From: DTU098 sp964498525
GTDB taxonomy: Bacteria; Bacillota; Desulfotomaculia; Desulfotomaculales; Pelotomaculaceae
Reading direction: 5' to 3'
Length of the DNA stretch: 64,000 bases
Assembly: GCA_964498525.1 (NCBI GenBank)
Contig: CAZCGU010000010.1
Location: 1 to 64,000, forward strand
Below are positions 16,107 through 24,480 of the stretch, in pieces. Within the stretch, counting starts at the first letter, position 1. Each line of letters begins with the position of its first letter. The translations under genes were made by a program, and so were the position numbers. Below the pieces are notes generated by a model. It saw only the letters and a program-made list of their open reading frames with translations. It was not told the origin of the DNA and searched no databases.

Positions 16107-17279
16107 ATGAACATAGCCAAAAGGATGAAAAGGTTTGCTTCTGGCGTTTTTAATGAAATGGAAGCAAAAAAACAAACTGTGGAGTCAAGGGGTTTAAAAG
16201 TGATCGACCTTGGGGTGGGCAGCCCCAATCTCCCGCCTGCCCCTCATATTATTGAAGCTCTTCGGCGCTCGGTCCAGAACCCAGCCCACTACCGTTACAC
16301 CCTGACAGGAACCGGCAGGCTGCACGAAGCCCTGGCCGGCTGGTATAAAAAAAGATTTAACGTTGATTTAAACCCGGACAAGGAAGTGCTTGTTTTAATG
16401 GGCTCCCAGGACGGACTGGCCCATCTTGCTATGGCCTACGTGGACCCGGGCGATATCGCCCTGGTTCCTGATCCCGGCTACCCTATTTATAGCTTCAGCA
16501 TTCAGATGGCCCAGGGGGAAATCTATCCCCTGCCGCTTCTAGCCGAAAATAGCTTTTTACCTGATTTCAACAAAATACCACCTGAAGTTGCCTCAAGGGC
16601 AAAGCTGATGTGGCTTAATTACCCCAATAACCCCGTCGCTGTGTCCGCGGACAGGGACTTTTTCCGGCGTGCCGTTCAATTTGCCCGCAGGTACAATATT
16701 TTAATCTGTCATGACGTTGCTTATGCTGAACTGGCCTATGACGGATTTAAACCCATGAGTTTTTTGGAGGTTCCCGGGGCCAGGGAAGTGGGTATAGAGT
16801 TTTATTCCCTCTCCAAAACTTACAACATGGCCGGCTGCCGCATTGGTTTCGCTGTTGGGAACAGGGAAGCCCTGGCCAACCTGGCCATGATCAAATCCAA
16901 CATTGATTACGGCGTGTTCCTGCCAATTCAGGAAGCCGGTATTGCAGCTCTGACAGGTCCCCAGGATTGTGTCACCAACAACGCCCGGGCCTACCAGAAA
17001 CGCAGGGATGTGCTGGTGGACGGACTGGCCCGGTTGGGCTGGAAGATGCCCAAACCAAATGCATCCATGTTCATTTGGGCGCCCCTGCCGCCCGGCTACA
17101 CCTCTTCAACCCTTTTCGTCTCGGAGTTGCTGGAAAAGTCAGGCATTGTAGTCATTCCCGGGGTGGCCTTCGGCAGCCAGGGAGAGGGATACGTAAGGAT
17201 TGCCCTGGTCGAAGACGAAAGCATCCTGGCCGAAACCGTAAAGCGTATCCGGCTGAACTTTTCATTTAATCCTGCTTAG
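16107..17279 (+). CDS. Class I/II pyridoxal-phosphate aminotransferase
   Basis: A 390-residue fold-type I aminotransferase. It shows the substrate-binding VIDLGVGSPNLPP near residue 32, the PLP-contacting GSQDGLA, NYPNNP, the HDVAYAEL segment, and the catalytic lysine in SLSKTYNMAGCRIG (~236). It resembles LL-diaminopimelate/alanine aminotransferases of the DapL/AlaT type common in Firmicutes. The exact amino donor cannot be assigned. The ribosome site is weak (AAAGGGGACATG-like, upstream of GATG). It is 57 bases after the PHP gene and could share its transcript. Confidence 0.88.
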   Translation: MNIAKRMKRFASGVFNEMEAKKQTVESRGLKVIDLGVGSPNLPPAPHIIEALRRSVQNPAHYRYTLTGTGRLHEALAGWYKKRFNVDLNPDKEVLVLMGSQDGLAHLAMAYVDPGDIALVPDPGYPIYSFSIQMAQGEIYPLPLLAENSFLPDFNKIPPEVASRAKLMWLNYPNNPVAVSADRDFFRRAVQFARRYNILICHDVAYAELAYDGFKPMSFLEVPGAREVGIEFYSLSKTYNMAGCRIGFAVGNREALANLAMIKSNIDYGVFLPIQEAGIAALTGPQDCVTNNARAYQKRRDVLVDGLARLGWKMPKPNASMFIWAPLPPGYTSSTLFVSELLEKSGIVVIPGVAFGSQGEGYVRIALVEDESILAETVKRIRLNFSFNPA

Positions 17280-17379
17280 CCCCCATTCATTACCTGCAGG
17301 CACCCCGGGAACAGTGGATGTCTATTTGCGATAACCCGGGCATATACTAGTTTTGAGATGCCTGTGAGGTGATGTATCG

Positions 17380-17658
17380 GTGGAAGATAGGGTGGACATT
17401 ACCTATCTGAGGGAAAGAATCCAGGAGTTAGAGGAAAGAATTGAACAACTGCGGTTAAGCCGCAGGGTACTGATGAACCTTATTGAAAAAATTGAGAAAG
17501 ACAAGTTGGGCTTCCTAAGCCGTCTGGAAAAAGAGAACCGCAAGCTTCAATTAAACAATTATCGCTACGCCCAGTGGTTGCTGAATAAAAACCGTCAGAT
17601 TGTTGAACTGGAGTCAAAATTACAGGGGGACACCCCACACAATTCCGCAAAATACTAG
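17380..17658 (+). CDS. Small coiled-coil protein
   Basis: A 92-residue, highly charged protein from GTG 17380, which follows GAGGTGATG. It is almost all helix with heptad character (YLRERIQELEERIEQLRLSR, then LSRLEKENRKLQLNN) and ends in a hydrophilic tail. No catalytic residue or membrane segment. A TATACT at 17343-17348 may be its -10. Its stop abuts two DnaA boxes. I do not recognise a named family; similar small coiled-coil genes are common in Peptococcaceae. A DNA- or division-associated role would fit the DnaA boxes but is speculation. Confidence 0.7.
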   Translation: MEDRVDITYLRERIQELEERIEQLRLSRRVLMNLIEKIEKDKLGFLSRLEKENRKLQLNNYRYAQWLLNKNRQIVELESKLQGDTPHNSAKY

Positions 17659-17679
17659 TTATCCACAGATTTATACACA
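17659..17679 (+). promoter_or_regulatory. Two tandem DnaA boxes
   Basis: TTATCCACA (17659-17667) and TTATACACA (17671-17679) both match the DnaA-box consensus TTATNCACA perfectly. They are in the same orientation with a 3-base gap (12-base period), directly after the coiled-coil gene. Likely a DnaA-binding locus outside oriC. Confidence 0.75.
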
Positions 17680-17742
17680 CTATGGCAATTATTGTTAGTA
17701 TTGGCAAAACACGACTTTGACGGCTGAAAAACGACATTAACT

Positions 17743-17764
17743 GACCCCGGGGGGGTCTTTTCTT
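17743..17764 (+). terminator. Terminator after coiled-coil gene
   Basis: GACCCC-GGG-GGGGTC (17743-17757) followed by TTTTCTTC. It separates the coiled-coil gene and DnaA boxes from the DUF3842 gene. Confidence 0.75.
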
Positions 17765-17776
17765 CATGATCGTTTA

Positions 17777-17785
17777 TGGTATAAT
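17777..17785 (+). promoter_or_regulatory. Extended -10 promoter of DUF3842 gene
   Basis: TGGTATAAT with consensus -10 at 17780-17785. A second TATAAT-like sequence follows at ~17791. About 78 bases before the ATG. Confidence 0.5.
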
Positions 17786-17862
17786 GCTCTATAATATTTA
17801 ATTCTGGTTAAAATTTTATTCAGCATAATATACCTTTAAGAGGTCAAAAAAGGCGGTGGATT

Positions 17863-18291
17863 ATGCGAATTGCAATAATCGACGGACAGGGCGGGGGAAT
17901 CGGCAAGCATATTACCGAAAAACTTCGCCGGGAGTTACCCGAACATGTAGAATTCCTGGCCCTTGGCACCAATGCGCTGGCAACTTCAATGATGCTCCGG
18001 GCCGGGGCTAATGAAGGGGCCACCGGTGAAAATGCCGTCATCTATAATGCCGGAAAGGTGGACTTAATTGTGGGTCCCATTAGTATCCTTTTGCCAAACT
18101 CCATGCTGGGAGAATTATCTCCCGGCATGGCGGAAGCTATCGCCTCAAGCCCCGCCCGCAAGATCCTCCTGCCTCTGAGCCGCTCGGGCATAGACATAGT
18201 TGGATTAAAATCCGAACCGCTGCCGCACTTGATTGAGGAACTGGTTAAAAGGGTGAAAGAATTTATCGGAAACCGGCCTGGCCTTGATTAA
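17863..18291 (+). CDS. DUF3842 family protein
   Basis: A 142-residue DUF3842 protein. It begins with a nucleotide-binding-like glycine loop, MRIAIIDGQGGGIGKHI, followed by LGTNALATSMMLRAGA, VDLIVGPISILLPNSMLGELSP and KILLPLSRSGIDIVG, all strongly conserved in the family. The Rossmann-like start suggests it binds a nucleotide or dinucleotide, but no function is known. It lies immediately upstream of the cobalamin riboswitch; in several clostridial genomes it neighbours anaerobic metabolism genes. ATG follows AAAAGGCGGTGG. Confidence 0.85.
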   Translation: MRIAIIDGQGGGIGKHITEKLRRELPEHVEFLALGTNALATSMMLRAGANEGATGENAVIYNAGKVDLIVGPISILLPNSMLGELSPGMAEAIASSPARKILLPLSRSGIDIVGLKSEPLPHLIEELVKRVKEFIGNRPGLD

Positions 18292-18349
18292 ACGGTGCTT
18301 ATACATGGAGGAATCGGGCTTATTTGTGTAGAATAATTGACACTTAAGG

Positions 18350-18500
18350 CCACAGGTCCCCAAGGTGAGGGATAATTGGGTAATCAGGTGAAAAACCTGA
18401 GCGGTCCCGCCACTGTAACCGGCATAAGCTTTCACCCGGAAAACCGTAAAACAGGTTGTTCGGACTAAACAGCCGGAAGCCAGAATACCTGCCTGCGGAT
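18350..18500 (+). promoter_or_regulatory. Cobalamin riboswitch
   Basis: Aptamer core elements are readable in order: a GGTGAAAAACCTGAGCGGTC segment near 18388, then CCCGCCACTGTAACCG, and GCCGGAAGCCAGAATACCTGCC (shown in parts) near 18472-18493. Together these are the B12-box and peripheral conserved motifs of adenosylcobalamin riboswitches. It precedes cobU and the rest of the B12 operon and should shut the operon off when coenzyme B12 is plentiful, through the terminator at 18552. Confidence 0.95.
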
Positions 18501-18551
18501 GTCGCCCGGTACCTTCGAGGCAAAGGGGTCGGCGGGTTAGATTGCCCGGTA

Positions 18552-18592
18552 ACAACCTCCGCTTCCCAGGAAACGGGGGTTGTCTGTTTTTA
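18552..18592 (+). terminator. Riboswitch-controlled terminator
   Basis: ACAACCTCCG (18552-18561) pairs with CGGGGGTTGT (18574-18583), followed by CTGTTTTTAT. It lies between the B12 aptamer and cobU and is the probable expression platform. Confidence 0.85.
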
Positions 18593-18618
18593 TTCTAGTT
18601 AACTAAGCTGGTGAAAAG

Positions 18619-19191
18619 ATGAAAGGCAAACTTATCCTTGTCCTGGGCGGAGCCAGGAGCGGAAAAAGTGACTTCGCCGAAAAACTGGCCGCCGGGCAGG
18701 GAAAACGTGTTGTTTATATTGCAACAGCAGCCGTGCGGGACGAAGAAATGGCCGAAAGAATCCAAAAACACAAAGCAAGAAGACCGTCTTCCTGGAGAAC
18801 CGTAGAAGAGGAGAAAAACATTGCAGACATAATAAAAAATGGCGGCAGGGGCGATCTTTTCCTTCTGGACTGCGCCACCCTTTGGGTTACCAATCTGTTG
18901 TTGGATCATCACGCCTCGGCGCCGGATGCTCCAGGCGGTCCCGGGAAGGAAGACTTGATCCTCAAACAGGCTTCCCTTTTGGGGGATTCAGTTAATAGCG
19001 GGGCAGACCTCATTATTGTAGCCAACGAAACTGGTCTGGGTCTTGTCCCCGAACACCCCCTGGGCCGGGTTTTCCGGGATCTAGCCGGTAAGGTCAACCA
19101 AATCCTGGCTGCCCGGGCGGAAGAGGTTTATTTTATCGTAGCCGGTCTTCCGCTAAGGATTAAACCCGGCGCCGGGTTAAAAATGGAGTGA
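18619..19191 (+). CDS. cobU: Adenosylcobinamide kinase / adenosylcobinamide-phosphate guanylyltransferase
   Basis: A 190-residue bifunctional CobU. P-loop GGARSGKS at residues 10-17; the guanylylated histidine is in IQKHKARRP near 51; the VANETGLGLVPEHPLGR and GLPLRIK segments are typical. It phosphorylates adenosylcobinamide and transfers GMP to give adenosylcobinamide-GDP, the substrate of CobS. First gene after the B12 riboswitch and terminator. A middle stretch (ASAPDAPGGPGKED) looks like a small lineage-specific loop. Confidence 0.95.
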   Translation: MKGKLILVLGGARSGKSDFAEKLAAGQGKRVVYIATAAVRDEEMAERIQKHKARRPSSWRTVEEEKNIADIIKNGGRGDLFLLDCATLWVTNLLLDHHASAPDAPGGPGKEDLILKQASLLGDSVNSGADLIIVANETGLGLVPEHPLGRVFRDLAGKVNQILAARAEEVYFIVAGLPLRIKPGAGLKME

Positions 19192-19198
19192 TGACAAA

Positions 19199-20752
19199 AT
19201 AAAAGCGAAATCAATCATGGTTCAGGGAACTGCCTCCCATGTTGGGAAAAGTGTGCTGGTTACAGCGTTATGCCGTATTTTTACCCAGGATGGTTATCGT
19301 GTGGCCCCTTTTAAATCCCAGAACATGGCCCTCAACTCCTTTGTTACGAAAGATGGCGGAGAAATGGGACGGGCCCAGGTTGTCCAGGCTGAAGCAGCCG
19401 GCGCAGAACCCACCGTAGATATGAATCCAATACTTTTGAAGCCCTCCGGAAATGCTTCTTCCCAGGTCGTGATCCTGGGCCGTCCGGCAGGTAGTTTTAG
19501 CGCCCTGAAATACCATACTGAATTTACGTCCGGCGTGCTGGACATCATTGAAGGGGCGCTGGACAGGTTGAGGAAGAAAAACGATTTGATTGTCATCGAA
19601 GGCGCCGGAAGCCCTGCCGAAGTGAATCTTCAGGAAAACGAAATTGTAAATATGCGCATCGCCAGGCTGGCCGGCGCGCCGGTTCTCCTGGTTGCAGATG
19701 TTGATAAAGGCGGCGCCCTGGCCTCCCTGGTGGGCACCCTGGAACTGCTTGCCCCGGAGGACCGGGACCGGATCGTGGGTTTTATAATTAACAAGTTCCG
19801 AGGGGACCCAAACCTGTTTCGGCCTGCCGTGGATTTTCTGGAACAAAAAACGGGCAAACCGGTTTTTGGCGTTGTTCCGTATTTTCAAGATTTCCGGATC
19901 CAGGAGGAAGACACGATACCCCGGGAGAGGTTCGGGTCCGAACAGGTGGGGCGAGGAGAGGTAGAGATAGTAGTAATCCACCTGCCCCACATTTCCAATT
20001 TTACTGATTTTGACCCCCTGGAAGATGAGCCGGAAGTCCGGCTGCGTTACGTTGGCAGCGGCAACCGCCTGGGTCAACCGGATCTAATCATCCTGCCCGG
20101 CAGTAAAAATACCGTTAGTGACCTGGCTTTTTTAAACCGCACGGGTCTGGCGGGGCAGATTCTGGAGCGCCGGCTGGCTGGCACACCCGTAATTGGAATT
20201 TGCGGCGGCTTTCAAATGCTTGCCAGGGAAATAAACGATCCCCTCCATACAGAATCGGATCTGCCCCAGGTGCAAGGACTTGGCCTGCTGGATACATCCA
20301 CCACCTTCACTGCCGGCAGGGTTACCAACCAGGTTGAAGCCGAAGTAGCAGGCTCCGGCCTGTTTCTATGCGGTGCGCCCTCATCCAGGATTACAGGTTA
20401 CGAAATACATATGGGCAGGACCGAACTGGCTCCCGACACAAGACCCGCCTTTACCATCCTGATGAGATCGGGGGAGAAGGTTTATTTCCCGGATGGCGCT
20501 GTCAGCTCCGACGGCCTGGTTTTCGGCACATATATCCATGGTATCTTTGACAGCGACGGCTTTCGCCGGCACATTGTCAACACCCTGCGCCGGAAGAAAG
20601 GGCTGGAACCGCTGGCCACCGTTACTATATCCGCCCTGGAACAACGGCGCAAAGATTTTGACAAACTGGCGGATCTGGTCCGCGGCAGCCTTAATTTGCA
20701 GCTATTATACCAGGTTGCGGGACTTGCGGGTCCTGCCCCGGGTGGGAAATAA
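19199..20752 (+). CDS. cobQ: Cobyric acid synthase
   Basis: About 517 residues. The N-terminal dethiobiotin-synthetase-like domain has VQGTASHVGKS; the C-terminal class I glutamine amidotransferase domain has the nucleophile in IGICGGFQML and a late histidine in YIHGIF. It amidates adenosylcobyrinic acid a,c-diamide at four carboxyls using glutamine and ATP. Start problem: the first ATG (19217) has no ribosome site and would cut off the usual N-terminal residues. The six codons before it, beginning with ATA at 19199, read (M)KAKSI before MVQGT, the normal CobQ N-terminus. GGAG at 19185-19188 is well placed for that ATA. The alternative is a lost base putting ATG 19191 out of frame. Confidence 0.93.
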   Translation: MKAKSIMVQGTASHVGKSVLVTALCRIFTQDGYRVAPFKSQNMALNSFVTKDGGEMGRAQVVQAEAAGAEPTVDMNPILLKPSGNASSQVVILGRPAGSFSALKYHTEFTSGVLDIIEGALDRLRKKNDLIVIEGAGSPAEVNLQENEIVNMRIARLAGAPVLLVADVDKGGALASLVGTLELLAPEDRDRIVGFIINKFRGDPNLFRPAVDFLEQKTGKPVFGVVPYFQDFRIQEEDTIPRERFGSEQVGRGEVEIVVIHLPHISNFTDFDPLEDEPEVRLRYVGSGNRLGQPDLIILPGSKNTVSDLAFLNRTGLAGQILERRLAGTPVIGICGGFQMLAREINDPLHTESDLPQVQGLGLLDTSTTFTAGRVTNQVEAEVAGSGLFLCGAPSSRITGYEIHMGRTELAPDTRPAFTILMRSGEKVYFPDGAVSSDGLVFGTYIHGIFDSDGFRRHIVNTLRRKKGLEPLATVTISALEQRRKDFDKLADLVRGSLNLQLLYQVAGLAGPAPGGK

Positions 20753-20754
20753 AA

Positions 20755-21720
20755 ATGCTTCTAAACGCAGGATGCCAGGTTTTCCTGGCCTATTTGCTGG
20801 ATTTGGCTCTGGGCGACCCGCGGTGGCTGCCCCATCCAGTGGTTTTCCTGGGCAAAGCCATTGAATTTCTTGAACGTTTGTTCCGCCTTGCAGTTAAAAG
20901 CCCGGTTTTATTACGGGCGGCCGGGGCTTTAACAGCTGCTGTGATTATGGGCGGAAGCTGGCTCTTAACTTTCTTCCTGTTGCGCTGGGCGGGCTCCTTA
21001 AACCAGTTGCTGGGGACAGCCCTTTCCGTCTGGCTTATTTATACCACACTTGCTGCCCGGGGCCTGGCTGGCGCGGCCCAAGAGGTCCATACAGCTTTAA
21101 TCAAGGGTGACCTGGGGGAAGCCCGCCGGAAAGTGGGCTGGATCGTGGGCAGGGATACAGAGGGCATGGATCCTGGAAACGTCACCAGGGCTACTGTAGA
21201 AACTGTTGCTGAAAACATTGTAGACGGGGTTATATCTCCAATGTTCTATGCCCTGATCGGAGGAGCCCCCCTGACCATGGCCTACAGGGCAGTCAACACC
21301 CTGGACTCCATGCTGGGCTATAAAAATGAGCGTTATATTGATTTCGGCAGGGCTTCCGCCCGCCTGGACGACCTGGCAAATTACATCCCGGCGCGCCTGA
21401 CCGGGCTGCTCTTACTGGCAGCAGCTTTCCTTTTAAGGATGCGTCCGAAAAGGGCACTGACGGCTATAATCCGGGATTCCCGGCGCCATCCCAGCCCCAA
21501 TAGCGGCATTCCGGAAGCCGCGGTGGCCGGCTCCCTGGGGGTCCGTTTGGGGGGTTTGAACTTCTACCAGGGCCGGGAGTCTTTCAGGGCTTACATGGGT
21601 GAGGATCTGGTTCCCCTGGAACCCGTCCATATTCGCCAGACGATAAAATTGATGTACCTGACCTCGGTACTCATGGCTGCAGCTGGGTTGCTTATTTTTA
21701 TGTCCGGGGCCTTAAACTGA
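20755..21720 (+). CDS. cbiB: Adenosylcobinamide-phosphate synthase CbiB
   Basis: A 321-residue integral membrane protein of the CbiB/CobD family, with an N-terminal motif LDLALGDPRWLPHPVVFLGK, the conserved GRDTEGMDPGNVTRATVETVAEN segment (shown to residue ~150 in part) and several hydrophobic helices, two of them at the C-terminus. It joins aminopropanol phosphate to cobyric acid to make adenosylcobinamide phosphate. It starts two bases after the cobQ stop, so they are one operon. The 95-base gap after it holds no gene. Confidence 0.94.
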   Translation: MLLNAGCQVFLAYLLDLALGDPRWLPHPVVFLGKAIEFLERLFRLAVKSPVLLRAAGALTAAVIMGGSWLLTFFLLRWAGSLNQLLGTALSVWLIYTTLAARGLAGAAQEVHTALIKGDLGEARRKVGWIVGRDTEGMDPGNVTRATVETVAENIVDGVISPMFYALIGGAPLTMAYRAVNTLDSMLGYKNERYIDFGRASARLDDLANYIPARLTGLLLLAAAFLLRMRPKRALTAIIRDSRRHPSPNSGIPEAAVAGSLGVRLGGLNFYQGRESFRAYMGEDLVPLEPVHIRQTIKLMYLTSVLMAAAGLLIFMSGALN

Positions 21721-21815
21721 TTTAAAAGCAACAACACCGCTGGTTTCTGAACCAGCCACCCTTTGGTAACCGGCTTCTAATAAAGTTCGCAGATTAATGA
21801 CCGGGAGCGCTGATC

Positions 21816-22565
21816 TTGAAAAGCATACTTTTCGCTTTCTACCAATTAACCAGGCTGCCCCTGCCCGGCGTGCCCTTTGAGGAAAAATCCTGCGGCCGTT
21901 CAACAGCTTTTTTCCCGGCCGTGGGTCTGATACTGGGTTTGATCCTGGTAGCGCTGGCCCGGGGGGCGCAATGGTGCTTTCCCGATCAGGTCAGGGCCGC
22001 CCTTATTGTTTTTAGCCTGGTAGTTTTGACCGGGGGTATCCACCTGGACGGCTTCATGGACAGTATTGACGGTCTCTTTAGCGGCCGCTCCCAGGAAAGA
22101 AAACTTGAGATTATGCGGGACAGCCGGGTGGGCGCCTTCGGCGTCATCGGGGCCATATGCCTGCTGCTGGCAAAATACACGCTTTTGCTGGGATTGCCCG
22201 ATAAGGTACTAATCCCGGTTTTAGTCGCGGTTCCGGCTCTCAGCCGGTGGTGTATGGTTATTGCCGTTACTTCTTTTCCCTACGCCAGGCCGGAAGGTCT
22301 GGGTAAGGTGTACAACGCCCAGGCGGGTAACAAAGAACTGCTGGCAGCAACCCTGATTGCGGCCCTGGTGGCGGGAATATCCATAAATCTTCTTGGCGCC
22401 TGGCTGATCCTGGCAGGGGGGTCTTTCACTTACCTGGCTTGCAGGCGGATAACCCGCGAATTGGGCGGTATGACGGGGGATACTTACGGCTTTATCAATG
22501 AAATGGCGGAAGTCATTTTGCTTGCGGCCGTATATCCGTACCTCAAGTTAAACGCCTGGGTATAG
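21816..22565 (+). CDS. cobS: Adenosylcobinamide-GDP ribazoletransferase
   Basis: A 249-residue CobS with about six membrane segments. It has an N-terminal QLTRLPLPGVPFEEK motif and the central HLDGFMDSIDGLFSGRSQER metal-binding motif (residues ~74-93), followed by IMRDSRVGAFG. It condenses adenosylcobinamide-GDP with alpha-ribazole (phosphate) to form the B12 nucleotide loop at the membrane. The TTG start at 21816 is preceded by GGGAG. Part of the riboswitch-led operon. Confidence 0.94.
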   Translation: MKSILFAFYQLTRLPLPGVPFEEKSCGRSTAFFPAVGLILGLILVALARGAQWCFPDQVRAALIVFSLVVLTGGIHLDGFMDSIDGLFSGRSQERKLEIMRDSRVGAFGVIGAICLLLAKYTLLLGLPDKVLIPVLVAVPALSRWCMVIAVTSFPYARPEGLGKVYNAQAGNKELLAATLIAALVAGISINLLGAWLILAGGSFTYLACRRITRELGGMTGDTYGFINEMAEVILLAAVYPYLKLNAWV

Positions 22566-22616
22566 AATGTACCGGAAAGGTTACCTTTGGCAGATCATTG
22601 GGAAGGGGTTTTCATC

Positions 22617-23714
22617 GTGCAGTACCCGGAACACATCCATGGAGGGAACATCAGTCTCGCCTCCCGCAAATATCATCTTCCCCCTCACGAATTGCTGGAT
22701 TTCAGCGCCAACATCAATCCCCTGGGGCCTTCACCCAAATCAATTGCAGCAGTAGTGGAGAACCTCGGCCTGATTAGCAGCTACCCGGACCCGGACTGCG
22801 GCGAACTCAAGGCCGCGCTGGCAGGCCACCTGGGCATCCGGGAGGATCTGCTTCTCCTGGGAAACGGGGCGGCGGAATTGATTTATCTGCTTGTGCGCGT
22901 ACTTGATGCCAGGAAGGCGTTAATTCCGGTTCCCACTTTCTGTGAATACGGCCTGGCCGTGCTAAGCCAGGGAGGTGAAGTCTTAAAAGTAGCCCTGGAC
23001 GAAAAGAGAGGATTCCGCCTTCCTCTGGATGAACTCATCAAATCATTGGAACAGGCGGACCTTATTTTTATCTGCAACCCCAATAACCCCACGGGCCGCC
23101 TTCTGGACGGCAAGATTGTTGAAAACATTCTGGACAAAGCCTGCAGCCACGGCGTTATGGTCCTTATGGATGAAGCTTTCATGGACTTTATCCCGGAAAA
23201 GGGCCGTTTTTCGGTAATAACCAGGGTGGGTGATTACCCCAATCTTGCTGTACTTTACTCCCTGACCAAGTTTTTCGGCATTCCCGGCCTGCGTCTGGGG
23301 GCAATTGCCGCGCCCGGCGAACTAATTAACCGGATGAAAGTTGCTAAAGACCCCTGGAATGTAAATGTACTGGCCCAGGTGGCCGGTGTGGCCGGCCTGC
23401 GCGACCAGGAGTACATGGAAAGGACGCTGCAGCTGATCCGCCAGGAAAAACAATTTCTTTTCCGGGAACTGAACCGACTGCCCGGCTTGAGGCCTTTGCC
23501 CGGCGCCGCCAACTTTTTCCTGGTAGACCTCACCGGAAGCGGGCTAACCTCGGGTGAGCTTGCAGAACTGATGGGCAGGCGGGGATTCATGGTCAGGGAC
23601 TGTACCGGCTTTTCCGGACTGGCGGGGCGCTACATCAGACTGGCAGTAAAAACACATCAGGAAAATATCAGGTTGATTCATGCATTCAAGTCAATCCTGG
23701 GAGGGATTTGTTAA
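22617..23714 (+). CDS. cobD: Threonine-phosphate decarboxylase CobD
   Basis: A 365-residue PLP-dependent decarboxylase related to histidinol-phosphate aminotransferase. It shows HGGNIS at the start, LDFSANINPLGPS, the CNPNNPTG motif, and the PLP lysine in YSLTKFFGIPGLRLG near residue 220. It decarboxylates L-threonine O-phosphate to aminopropanol phosphate for CbiB. GTG 22617 follows GGAAGGGG and gives the family N-terminus (M)QYPEHIHGGN; a TTG at 22587 in the same frame has no ribosome site. The stop is followed directly by the cobC ATG. Confidence 0.93.
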   Translation: MQYPEHIHGGNISLASRKYHLPPHELLDFSANINPLGPSPKSIAAVVENLGLISSYPDPDCGELKAALAGHLGIREDLLLLGNGAAELIYLLVRVLDARKALIPVPTFCEYGLAVLSQGGEVLKVALDEKRGFRLPLDELIKSLEQADLIFICNPNNPTGRLLDGKIVENILDKACSHGVMVLMDEAFMDFIPEKGRFSVITRVGDYPNLAVLYSLTKFFGIPGLRLGAIAAPGELINRMKVAKDPWNVNVLAQVAGVAGLRDQEYMERTLQLIRQEKQFLFRELNRLPGLRPLPGAANFFLVDLTGSGLTSGELAELMGRRGFMVRDCTGFSGLAGRYIRLAVKTHQENIRLIHAFKSILGGIC

Positions 23715-24347
23715 ATGAGCTGCCGGATTTATCTAGTCAGGCATGGCGAAACAGAGTGGAATATCACTATGAGAGCTCAGGGGCACACCGATGTGCCTCT
23801 TTCCGATGTCGGGCGCCGCCAGGCTGATTGCCTGGGTAAACGCCTGGCCGGGGAAGAATTTAAGGGCTGTTATGCCAGCGATTTAAAAAGAGCCGGGGAA
23901 ACCGCCGCTATTATTTGGAAACACCAAAAGCGACGCCACCTGGATATTGAAACCCTTCCCGAACTGAGGGAGCTTAATTTTGGGGACTGGGAGGGTATGA
24001 CCATGCAGGAGGTTGGGGCACTATTTAAGGATGACCTTAAACGATGGTGGGTAAAACCCACATCAGTCAGGATCCCGGGGGGTGAAACCATGGGTGAACT
24101 GGCTGAAAGATGCCTGGGCGCCCTCAAACAAATTGTCAGCCGCCATAACGGAGGAAATGTCCTGGTGGTAACCCACGGCGGTCCCATCAGAATCATTACA
24201 GCCAGCGTCCTGGAAATGGATTTAAACAAATACTGGCGGCTCCAGATGGCCAACGCCTGTCTCAGTATTATCGACTTTCCCGAGTGGGAAAAGGGTATAC
24301 TCATGCTCTTTAACGACTGCAGTCATCTTGCCTGTAAGGGCAATTAA
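23715..24347 (+). CDS. cobC: Histidine phosphatase family protein, probable alpha-ribazole phosphatase
   Basis: A 210-residue phosphoglycerate-mutase-like phosphatase with the catalytic LVRHGETEWN motif at residue ~6, a second-domain ELRELNFGDWEGM and the second histidine in VVTHGGPIR. The family includes many sugar phosphatases, but its position abutting cobD in a B12 operon argues for dephosphorylation of alpha-ribazole-5'-phosphate or adenosylcobalamin-5'-phosphate. No cobT is seen in the window, so the lower-ligand activation enzyme must be elsewhere. Confidence 0.85.
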   Translation: MSCRIYLVRHGETEWNITMRAQGHTDVPLSDVGRRQADCLGKRLAGEEFKGCYASDLKRAGETAAIIWKHQKRRHLDIETLPELRELNFGDWEGMTMQEVGALFKDDLKRWWVKPTSVRIPGGETMGELAERCLGALKQIVSRHNGGNVLVVTHGGPIRIITASVLEMDLNKYWRLQMANACLSIIDFPEWEKGILMLFNDCSHLACKGN

Positions 24348-24370
24348 CCATATATCCATAAATGGGGGGA

Positions 24371-24391
24371 CTTGGCCCGCGCCGGGCCAAG
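24371..24391 (+). terminator. Strong hairpin after the B12 operon
   Basis: CTTGGCCCG-CGC-CGGGCCAAG, a perfect 9-bp GC-rich stem 23 bases past the cobC stop. There is no T run after it, so it may be a 3' stabiliser or a factor-assisted stop rather than a classic terminator. The rest of 24348-24480 shows nothing else. Confidence 0.4.
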
Positions 24392-24480
24392 CTGGCAGGA
24401 GTTCTTGCCGGGTTGGTGCTGCCTGTAAGGGATTAGCCCGGTCAGCGGACTCCAGTTAGTGGTTTAACTAAAGACAAAAC

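Noticed and set aside
19268..20077. A 269-codon open frame on the minus strand
   Set aside because: It lies wholly inside cobQ on the opposite strand; cobQ has clear motifs, and the antisense frame has no ribosome site or family character.
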